Assembly (NCBI GenBank): GCA_963922205.1 | Contig: CAWUHX010000075.1 | Location: 124,001 to 188,000 of the forward strand | Source: Romanomermis culicivorax | Taxonomy: Eukaryota > Nematoda > Enoplea > Mermithida > Mermithidae | Direction: 5' to 3' | Length of the DNA stretch: 64,000 nt | In this document: piece by piece, positions 32,960 to 43,300 of the stretch | Layout: each line of letters begins with the position of its first letter | Position numbering within the stretch: position 1 is the stretch's first letter | Notes under the pieces: model-generated | What the model saw: only the letters and a program-made list of their open reading frames with translations | Told to the model about the DNA's origin: nothing | Databases searched by the model: none | Program-made: the position numbers and the translations under genes

Positions 32960-34390
32960 AATTCCATTGGTGGTTGGTGATCATGATGGCTAATTCCTTA
33001 ATTTTTTGGTTTCGTTTCCTTGATGTTTGATTGATTCCATTTTTGGCTGATAGCTTGATTCTTAAATTAATCAGTTGGTTAGTTGAGATTGGTTTCCTGA
33101 TTGGCTGTTTCATTGACACTGTGATTCGGTTGGTAATTTCCTAACTGGCTTTTAAGTTGGCTGATTCAACTAAACAGGCAGTTAAGAAATTACCTGCAAA
33201 TTATAAGTACTTCGTTGATTCACGTAGTGAATTAACCAACCAACAAAGAAATCAAAGTAAGTTACGTTTCCTTGCTGGTTGTTTGATCTCCCTACAGTTG
33301 GATTTTGATTTATTCCCAGATTGATGGTTAGTTGATTGATTTTCTAATTCACTAGGTTGTTTGGTTGGTTGATGATTACTTGATTGACTAGTTGGTTGGT
33401 TCATAGATTCCCTGGCTGGTTGATTCATTGATTCCCTGGCTGATTGGTTCATTGATTTTCTGGTCGGTTGGTTGGTTTCCCGATTGGTTGGTTGATTGAT
33501 TTCTTGATTGGTTAGTTGATTAGTTCACTGATTTCCCGATTGGTTGGTTGATTGATTTCTTGATTGGTTAGTTTGTTAGTTCACTGATTTCCTGATTGGT
33601 TGGTTATTTAGTTAATTGATTCCTTGATTGGTCGATTGATTTCTCGATTGGTGGGTTGATTGATGCTTCGATTTGTTAGTCGGCCGATTCATTGATTCTC
33701 TGGATGGCCGGCTGATCTTTTGCTTGATTGGTTGTTTCCCTGACTGCTTGGTTGTTCATTCATTCCCTGGTTAGTTGGTTGATTTCCTGACTTCCTGATT
33801 GGTTGGTTCATTGATTCCCTGATTGGTTGGTTGGTTGATCCATTGACTTCCTAGTTGGTTGGTTGGTTAAATCATTGACTCTCTGGTTGGTTGGTCATTT
33901 CCCCGATTGGTTGTTTGATTGATTCCTTGGTTGGTTGGTTGTTTCCCTGATTGGTTGGTTGGTTGTTTTCCTGATTGGTTGGTTGGTTGATTCCCCTATT
34001 GGCTAGTTGATTGATGCCTCGATTGCTTAGTTTGTTGATTCAAAGATTTTCTGGTTGGTTGGCTGATCCCCTGGTTGGTTGGTTGGTTCATGTTCTAATT
34101 GGTTGGTCGTTTCGCCGATTGGTTGGTTGATTCCCTGATTGGGTTGGTTGCTTCATTGATTCCCTGGTTGGTTGTTTGTTTCCCTGATTGGTTGCTTGGT
34201 TGATTCCCGGGTTGGTTGGTTCGTTGATTCCATGGTTGGTTGCTTCCCTGCTTGATTGATTGGTTCATTGATTCGCTGGTTTGTTGATTGATTTACTAAT
34301 TAGTTGGTTCACTGCGACTGATTGGTTCACTGATTTCCTGACTGATTGGTTGGTTAGTTGATTGGTCGATTCCCTGTTTACTTGGTTAAG
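32960..34390. repeat. GATTGGTTGGTT / GATTCCCTG simple-sequence array
   Basis: About 1.4 kb of imperfect repeats built from GATTGGTTGGTTGATTGATT and GATTCCCTGGTTGG modules, densest from 33300 to 34380. No coding meaning; antisense frames give Asn/Gln/Ser/Pro-rich repeats. Confidence 0.9.
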
Positions 34391-34654
34391 CTTTGAATTC
34401 TCGATTGCATTTTCTCAGTTAAAATCGGTTCATACACAAAACATGATCTGGTGCTGAGAATCAAGTCATCTGGTACCGAGGTCGCCTCATCTGGTACCGA
34501 GTTGCATCCAGTTGAACCTATTGTCCAGGTATGCTCCAGACAGAAAACCCTATAACCTGGTCAAAAGGGCAGTCAGGCTTAAAGCTGCACTGTGCAACTT
34601 GGCAGAGAAAATTTCGTTGCACAGCCCGAAATTTGGTGTTCCAAAAAAACCCTG
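34391..34654 (+). repeat. Array edge and CAGGG-family terminal fragment
   Basis: From about 34525 the sequence matches the family's right end (CCAGACAGAAAACCCTATAA, CTGCACTGTGCAACTTGGC) and finishes AAAAAAACCCTG at 34653. Confidence 0.5.
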
Positions 34655-35389
34655 GTCAGTAATGTCGCCGAAAATATAGATTTTTCGTCAATTTTCTCCA
34701 TTTTTCTCTCGGTGTTTAGAATTTTCAAACGTTTGTGACATGAACTTTTGGGTGTATTGAAGATGGAAATTGAAGACATCATTTTAGACTGTGATTTTAG
34801 AACTTATGTTCACGAATATCTGTTGGAGAAATTAATCCAGCCTTTTAGAATATAAAAACTCGAAAATTTTAGGAGCAAATTTCACCTGATCAATTTGATT
34901 TTAATTTGTTTCTCAACGTTGTAAATGTTCATTTTTCAGAATTTAAGAGAGTGAAAATCGAAAAAAAATTTCGAGCCGGACTGAGAACTAAATAAAATTG
35001 GATAATTCTAATCGGAATCACAGAAATGTTTATAGCGGATGAATTCATGAAAACTCTATCCTTAACATGCTTTATCATAGTAGAACACCAATATATTCTT
35101 CATCAGCTCATTTTGACTAACAAAATGCTTGGGTATGCTTCTAAGATGCATAAAAAAGCATTCGCAGGCACATTATAAACATTTTTTAAAATGTGGAAAA
35201 TTTTTGGAAAGAGGGAAAAAATTTAGGGTCCGGTTGTCATGTGAAAAAAATCGTCGTTGAAAAAAACGGTGCCCTCAACTCGTGCTTTTTCGGGAAAAAA
35301 TTTGGAAAAATGACAAAATTTTTGGGCTCTCCCCCTATTTGGGAAAGAAAATTCAATGGATTGGATACAGAAAAGATGCCTATTGGTAC
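34655..35389. other. Intergenic DNA, no feature seen
   Basis: AT-rich, with TTTTCCAGC/TTCTAGAACATC-type fragments related to dispersed repeats elsewhere in the window. No gene. Confidence 0.4.
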
Positions 35390-35826
35390 CATACATGTAA
35401 CGGAGCCCCGAGGTCTGGGGGGGAGGGGGGTTGGGCCACTTTTTTGGGCCGGGGGTCAGTAATTCCCAAAATTTTGGGGGGAAGGGTGTCTGAAGGAAAA
35501 AAATTCGATTTTTTCTCGAAAAAAGTTCGAAAAAGAGTTTGAAAAATAGTAATTTTTGTTTAAAAAATAATAAAAAATGTATTTATGGCGCGAAGGACCG
35601 AGAAAATTGACGTTTTTGACCATTTTTCGTTCAAAAATTGACATTTTTCATTAAAAAAAATTGACATTTTTCCGACCAAAAGTATGGGGTCCATGGGCTA
35701 CCCTATGGCTAGCCATAGGATTGGAAAATCCTGGGGGGCGGTCGCCCAATGGCTAGCCATATGGTCGACGATTTCTGGGGGGGGGGGGGGGGTTCGCATA
35801 GCACTTCCCCCCCAATTACATGTATG
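35390..35826 (-). mobile_element. CATACATG-family MITE, second G/C-run copy
   Basis: Reverse-oriented relative of 29515-29959: it starts CATACATGTAACGGAGCC and ends CCCCAATTACATGTATG, with perfect duplications ATTGGTAC at 35382-35389 and 35827-35834. It shares the G runs, the ATGGCTAGCCAT palindromes and a GGCGCGAAGG block. Confidence 0.88.
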
Positions 35827-35976
35827 ATTGGTACATTTAAGAAGGTCATAATCTCAAAATTTTCCGGTGCTTAGCGCCAATTATAACTTTAACAGTCATT
35901 ATTACATATTACCTAATATTTGAATAAAATGCCTGTTGACTCAAATACACTCTAAGTGAAGGGATTTCGGTTCAAC

Positions 35977-36252
35977 CATACATGCACATAGGCTGGGGTA
36001 GGGAGGGTGAACCTCCATACCTGATACTCTGGCCACCTCCACTGACCGAAGAAAAATCGTCGAACACCCTCCTCCCCTGAAATTTTTCTAAGACAGCTTT
36101 TTTCATGATTTTTGTGCATATTTTGTATGAAAAACAGGCTTGTAGAACTTTTTTTCGTTTTTTGCTCACCCACCCCCCTACCCCCCCCCCCCCAGCCCGG
36201 GAAAAGATTCCATGGACCCTCCTCCTTGGAAAATTCTTGCCATGCATGTCTG
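35977..36252. mobile_element. CATACATG-family MITE, short C-rich copy
   Basis: Begins CATACATGCACATAGGCTGG and ends CCATGCATGTCTG. Flanks GGTTCAAC (35969-35976) and GGTTCTAC (36253-36260) match at 7 of 8 positions. The interior has C runs near 36170-36194. Confidence 0.7.
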
Positions 36253-36260
36253 GGTTCTAC

Positions 36261-36668
36261 AATAGGTGAAAAGACAGTTACTAATTTATCAAAAGTCCTC
36301 ACTTAAGTTGAATTTTAGTTGAGGAAACCTGCCAATTTGAAAACTTAGTTCCAAAGTATTTTTCAATTGATTTTTGACTCTTCAGAGTACTAATTTTTCG
36401 AAAATTTAGGTTCTATTTGATAACTATTTTTGATATGCATAGAGTTCATTAACTTTTTTCAAGTGCACTATGATACATGGCATTTGGAGTTATATTTATG
36501 TGTTGGATAACCTCATGAATTTTCCGAATAGTATATAATTTATATATGTTACTATTACTATCAGTGTTGAAATGAGACTTGGCTGTGAATAGAGAAATAA
36601 ATAAATAGATTAGAATTGAAAAAAGATCTAATCAGTTACTCGCTAATTCACCTAATCAGGCCGAAACC
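36261..36668. other. Intergenic DNA upstream of the insertase gene
   Basis: AT-rich. No gene or repeat recognised. Confidence 0.4.
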
Positions 36669-36962
36669 TTAGGTAGAATAAGTCTGCAACAGTTCGGTCA
36701 GTCTCAAGTGCAACAAAAGATCAACTGCTTTCGTTCCAAAGAACTGCAGATGACCCAATAACTACCTTAGGTAGAATAAGTCTGCAACAGTTCGGTCAGT
36801 CTCAAGTGCAACAAAAGATCAACTGCTTTCGTTCCAAAGAACTGCAGATGACCCAATAACTACCTTAGGTAGAATAAGTCTGCAACAGTTCGGTCAGTCT
36901 CAAGTGCAAAAAAAGATCAACTGCTTTCGTTCCAAAGAGCTGCAGATGACCCAATAACTCTC
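36669..36962. repeat. 98-bp direct triplication
   Basis: Three copies start TTAGGTAGAATAAGTCTGCA at 36669, 36767 and 36865. The first two are identical; the third differs at two positions before diverging near 36958. The unit is not a multiple of three, shows no tRNA boxes and has no ORF. It lies about 0.4 kb upstream of the insertase gene. Confidence 0.9.
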
Positions 36963-37304
36963 TGAGCTCAAGTAATTTCCAATCAACGGGCAACACCAAG
37001 AAGGCAGGCCGAGAATTAAGTCCTAAATGTAGACTTGCGCGCAAGGTGGCTCTCCAGAAATCCGGGGTCTAACCTGTGTTCCCTCCACCGCCGATTTCTT
37101 TTACTGATAAAAAACAAACAAAACCAGAATGACCAAAAACATAGATGACCGAGCCTTTTATGCACGACGTCTATGCAAATCAGCGTCGACACAAAATGCG
37201 TCGACTTCAGCTATTTCTTCGCAACCATGAGATAGACTATGTCCATCCCCGACATCAGCAAAGATATTTCAGTTTTACGACTATATATGTAATGTACATA
37301 ATGT

Positions 37305-37319
37305 GTTTTTTCTTCCAGG
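37305..37319 (+). promoter_or_regulatory. Likely spliced-leader trans-splice acceptor
   Basis: TGTTTTTTCTTCCAG is followed one base later by ATG (37321) and then by the in-frame ATG at 37323 region. A pyrimidine-rich AG directly before the start codon, with no convincing upstream exon, is the usual layout of a nematode trans-spliced 5' end. A cis intron from an unseen upstream exon is the alternative. Confidence 0.55.
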
Positions 37320-40300
37320 ATGATGAACATAAGTCGAGGATTCTTGAAAATACCACGAAAAAGAATCGTTAAATCTACCAAGTCGTTGTATCGCTCGCAG
37401 GGGATTGGCCATAAGTTATTTTCTACATCCGCGATGAGCCTAAATTTAAATGCCGTAAGAGATGATTCGTGTATTCACTCGTTCCCTTATTTTGGATTGA
37501 ATAAATTTGCGGAAAAATTTTCTCCTACCAGTCAGTCCTACTTGGTGAGTTTTTCAATCAACAGACTTCCGAAAATTTGCCGAAAAGCAAAGACGCGGAC
37601 GATTTTGTAAAATGGCTCGAAAATGAGTCTACTGCTTCCACGTATGCTCCGTCGACCATAAGTTCTAAGATTTCGGAATCTTTCGAAAGCTTGGGTCTCA
37701 AGAGGTCGACCAATACCGCTAGAATTGAACAATTAGGCGAAGACGATATACTCGATTCTGATTTGATAAGCGATAGAACGATTTTCTCTCCAATGATCGA
37801 CTCCGATAGTCCATTATATAACATCACGCCTTACGCTTGGATAGAAAAAATGATGGAAGGTTTCCATTTAAGCGGGGGTTTACCGTGGAGTACGTCAATT
37901 TTGCTAGGTAAAGCGGTGCTTTAGAAGTTGACTAAATGTCCAGATTTAGATTCTCAATCAAATGATGACAGAATGGTTTCGCTTATAATTTTATTGGACA
38001 GAGTTTAATTTTGATGCACTGGAATTATAAGCGTGTACGTTTGTCATGTCTTGCAACGAATAATCGTGACTTCGATTCTTTTTTGTAGGATGCCACATTG
38101 TCCGACTGGTCTGTTTGAAACTCGATTTAACTAGTGAACGATATTTTACCAGACAAATGGTCTCCGCGCCTAAAGAACAAGAATTATTCGTAAAATACAA
38201 ATTAGCCAAGGCTAGAGGAGACGTTGAAGACATTAAGTTGGCTAACAAGCTAAGATATGAAAATATGAAGCAGGGAAACGTCCCCACAAGTGGTCGAAAA
38301 ACGCTTAATTTTGCACTCCAGGTAAAGAAAAAACCGCAAAAAGTGGGAGCAACTATAGGTTGGACATGAAAATTTGCTCAATTTTTTTCATTTCTCAGTC
38401 TTCAACCAGTTTTTCTTCTGTCGGCATTTCCAACTTCTGTTACTTTTTGAGTGCACACATATCTATTAATTATAGTTGAAATCGGTTAGAAAATTAGTGG
38501 CCATAATAATTTTTTTCAAGTTGTTAATTTTAGGACCATATATTTAATTGGGGTTGTGGCAAGATCATCACAAACAATAGTATCGGAGATCTGCATGGTA
38601 CCTCAACTCAGGGGAATCAGTACATTTGTTCGAACCTCACCCTTATCTGACTAAAACTTTAAAAATTCGATTTTTGGCTGAAAATGACCAATGTATGTAT
38701 ATAACATTTTTGCCCTTCGCAAAATAAAGAGGCTTTCTGTGAATACATATAGATAACAGCTGGTGTCTTGGGGGAGCTAAGTTATTTTGTGATTGTGGTC
38801 ATTGAAGGAAAAATTTTGATTTTTACCTTAAAAGTCCAGAAACGGTTCGAAAAATTGCATTTTTTAACAAGCCAGGAAATCCTGTATTTATAGCGCGAGG
38901 CTTCAAAAAATTGACAATGTTTTGGTTAAAAAATAATCAATTCTACCAAAATATTGACCTTTCTCAGTTTTTAGACCAACCAAAAGATTCGGGTTTCTAT
39001 GGCCAGCACATTATAGACATACAGCAAATCTTGAGGGGGTTCACCATATATCCGACCATTTTTGAGGGAGTTCTTATGGAACTTCCCCACCCCATTATGC
39101 TACTGCGGAGTTTTCGTTATTTAAACTAGCATTTTTCAGATATTGTTAACAATCTTTGAAGTCAAAATTCAGCTTTTTGTAGCACTTCTGTCCCCTCCCC
39201 TAAAAGCCGTCAGGCTTTTTCTATCTAGATAGATGTTACATATATGTTGATGGCCTAATTTTTTGCTTTTTGCTTGATTTTTCAGTATATATTACCTGTT
39301 TTCAGCTCGAAGTTGGTACTATTTCTGCTGTTTTGCTCGAGTTTATCAAAAATTATTTTCAAGCTGTTTTTTCTGATTTTTGAGTTAGCCGACACCATTG
39401 AACGCATAAGCACCCCCGGTCTTACTTCAGTAACCCTCCACTGGTGTATACAAAGTTAGCTTTTCTGCTAAAAATAATTTTTTATGGTTGTGTTGGTGTA
39501 ATTGATATCGAGGTTTGATTATTTTAACAGATTTAGGTATTCAATAACAATTTTTTCGTGTTGTTAAAACCAAGCTTTTTCCGCGCGTCTTCGGCCGCAC
39601 CGTGCTGAATTGACTGAAAATTTTTTCACCTGCAAACATTTTCCGTTTTAAGCGATATCATCTAAAATATGCATTAAACTACTGATAATTGCAGATTCCC
39701 AATCTGAATATCCAATTCAAATATATTTTCTTTTCTAGCTCGACAACATTATTCAGGAATTATTGGGCAAAAAAATAATTGCTGCTGAGTGCTCTGATCA
39801 GAGCTGTAATAATTTTGAAATTTGACTCGGCAGTAAAATAAGTTTGAAGTTGTGCAAATGGGACTTCCAAGCTTCAAAAATCATATCTATGGCCATGCGG
39901 TATGATCCCACTGCCCGGCATGAGGCAGCGAAATCTTTTCTTCCGTTATAAATGTTAACCAGTCGATCAACTTGTTCCAAAATTCTACTGAAATATAAAA
40001 ATATCTTGGTGAGTGCTGTAAAAATTTGCTACAGTGGGCATGTCACGACGAATCCGATTGCTTTGAAAACATCGGTTTCGCTTAATAGAAATTTTCATTC
40101 TCGGTATCGGTGTAGATTCTTCATGTCTAAGAAAATGTTAAGAGATCAACATAGAGGTTAGTAACATCGTGATCGGTTTATAATTTACTGGACTATTCTG
40201 GGTTAATTTTGTCATGTTGATTTCTCCAAGTTACAGCACTTGCTTATTTCCATCTACTTTTTAAATTTGTACGTTCCTATTTGGTCAATCTAAAAATATT

Positions 40301-43300
40301 TGCTTCTTTTCTAGCTTAGCGTCATCGCCTTCCAAGTAAGTGCGGTTGATCGATTATCCGTCATCCACGCTCAAGATTTCATGGATTCTAGTTTTTATTG
40401 GATTTCGCATTTGGCCTTGCCCGATCCGCAAGGTGTTCTACCCGTCGTTACGGCTCTATCCGTCGCTGTAATGCTGTCTGTAAGAGAGCATTTTACCAAC
40501 TAATCATTAGATATCATAGAATTTTTCAATTTATAGCATCATAATTTACGAATGATGACGACGCAATCGTCACTGGATAAACTCATGATCGCCGCTGTGC
40601 ACGGGTTTTCTTTCGGTGCTTCGTACATTATTTATCTATATTGCGTCTCGTTGCCAGCGGTAAGTCAAAATTTGAGCCGTTAATAGAGTTTTTTAAAAAA
40701 TGGGAACACAGAAATTATATTTCTTTTCAGCATATCAACCTTGTTTTAGCCTTCAACATCTTCTGCTCGTTAATACTCAAAATGACATTGTGCGCTAAGC
40801 CGGTTAGGAAAATTTTGAATTTACCGAACATCCAAGGAAGTTTTACGACCAATATATTTCGGAATTCCATAGTCAAAGATAAAAGTAAGTTCCCATCGAA
40901 TATCTCAGCGGCCAAACCCTGGGGAGAAGAAACCAGCATGAAAAGATTTCTCTGTTCCTGAACAAACATCAACACTTCATACGTTGTATCAAATTTTGGA
41001 AAACGGGCAGCTGAAAGTATATTGATTTCACTACGGTCATCAGGATGTGATGACACATTAAGCAGCGATGGAGAAGTTAAAAATGGATTTGACTCTTGTT
41101 GATTTTTTCTCTAGTATGATCCTTCTCTTCAATTTCATTTCGAATTGTATTACGGATATTAGAGAGATCATCTTTCGATTTCTCCCGGATAGCTTTGGTG
41201 CTAATACTTTGATGAAAGAACTTTGCTATTGTCTTGCGCTGTTTTTCATCGAATCTTGATTATTTCAAAGTGAAAGAAATAGACTAAAATGTCATTGAAA
41301 ATACTGAAAGAGAGTAGGCGCCAGGCTTTTTTTTAGTCATTTTAGGGGCCTGGGCCCCTAAAAGTTTGGAAATGGCTCCTAAAATTTTAGGTCTACGAGC
41401 CATTTTGGCTCCTAAAATTTTGACATATTCATTTATATTATATTGAATTGTAGCTGTTTTCATTCAATTTTAGATTTGAAGTAAGTGTTTTACAGACTCT
41501 AAAATTATAAAACATCGAAAATTTTCCGGCGCTTCGCGCCGGATCTTATTATATAATTTTTTTAATTAGTCTATTCACTGTTTCTCTACAAATCAAACTT
41601 TCTGGAAAAAAAATTCTCGACGAAGGGAAAAAACATGGGGATTCGACATGGAAAAGATGAATTTTGGTGCATTTGGTGCAAAAGAATTCTGGTGATCAAA
41701 ATCTCAATTTTTCCATTTTTGTTACTATTATTCTAAATATGGAGCCGAGTTTGAATTCATGATTATAATAGAGGTGATTTTCATAAATTTCAAGTTTAAT
41801 TTGAGCTTGTCAAACTTATGAAAATATGGACATATTTTTTAGTTTGTAAAATGATATAATACATGTTTTCGAACCTTGTATGTTTATCGAAAAAGTTATC
41901 CTTAAATTGATTTTCCAGCATTTAGAGTGTCAAAATCTGAAAAAAATCGTTGCATAGCGCCGGAAAGATATAGGAAACAACAGAACAATGAGAACAGAAG
42001 CTGCAATTTCAAAACCCTATACTTTTGAGTCGGAAGGAAATGAACTCAAGTGCAATCTTGGATGAAGATTTGTGCAAAATTAAACGGAATATCGCGTTTT
42101 TTGCATGAAAAATTTTCTTTGCACAAAGATTTCTCGGCCGATGTTTGTACGCGTGGAAAGATGCCTGTAACTGAAAACGCTGGGTGGAAATCAAATTTTG
42201 AACAGTGATTTTTTAAAACTCGTATCAACTGATTGAATATCTACATAATTTAATTATATAGTACGTTCTACAGTGTGTTACAAGCACGTTTTTCAATAAT
42301 CTTCAATTAAAAATTTTTGGCTCCCAAAATTTTAATTTGGCCCCTAAAAATTTAGGCCTAGGAGCCATTTGGCTCCTGGTTTTCAAACCAAAAAAAAAGC
42401 CTGGTAGGCGCCAAGCTGCATTCAAATTTAATTTTATGTTTATTATTTCATTAACCAGGGTGACCAAAAGACCTGCAAAACCTGGAAAAGTCGGGGAAAA
42501 AATTATGCCTTAAGAAATCTGGAAATATCAGAGAATTTAGCCCAACACTCTTATGATGTAGTTGTTTTCGCAAGAAAAATTAACCATTCAAGAACAAGTA
42601 GGTGCATTGTTGTAGTCCTTTTTAGAAGGTCATGATCCAGAGTTTTCTTTTTTAGCACAGTGCTAATAAAGTTGGGCCTGTGCTAATGAAAATTTTGGTC
42701 GTTCTAAGAAAAAGTAATACAAATTAAGGAGAGTTAGCGGCTGTGCTAATAGGAATCGTGTGAAAAAAAAGAATCATGTCATAATCTAAAAAATTTTCGG
42801 CGCTTGGCGCCCATTTCAAAACTAACTATATTTATTTATTTAAAATCGGTTCAAGCCCGGCAGTCAGAAAGTCTAATACCAATACTCAATTAGAATTTAA
42901 TTTTTTTAGTGCAGCTGTGATGTTTTATACATGGTCATTGACAAATTGAAATGAGAGATTTTAGACACTTACTTAATTTTTCAGATGTCCAGGCTGCAAT
43001 AGCTAGATTTTGAGCCATGTTCATCGAGTCAATTTTTTATTACGTTCATTCATTCAACTGAAATTTTAAATTTATTCCGACTTTCATTTCATATTTTTTC
43101 GGTTAATTGTCATTTTGCGCGTATTTCTAACTTGAATTTTGCGAGTGTCTGACAATGCGCGCCCACTTTTCGCAATGAGATTTATTGTTTTGACCGAAGA
43201 ACATCTGTAAAGCATAAAAAGATTGTAAGAGATTATTTGTATGTGCTATATTCATTTTGTTGTACATAACGAATCAAGGAAAATTCCAATTTTTTCCTTG

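Noticed and set aside
33252-33452. Antisense frame rich in Asn, Gln, Ser and Pro with a repeated MNQPARES pattern
   Set aside because: Direct translation of the GATTGGTT simple-sequence array.
32960-34390. CRISPR-like or satellite array
   Set aside because: Imperfect short simple-sequence modules with no constant repeat-spacer structure in a eukaryotic context.
39739-39825. Possible insertase exon after TTTTCTAG (frame with LDNIIQELLG)
   Set aside because: The acceptor is good, but no donor keeps the phase to the next exon and the frame soon stops.
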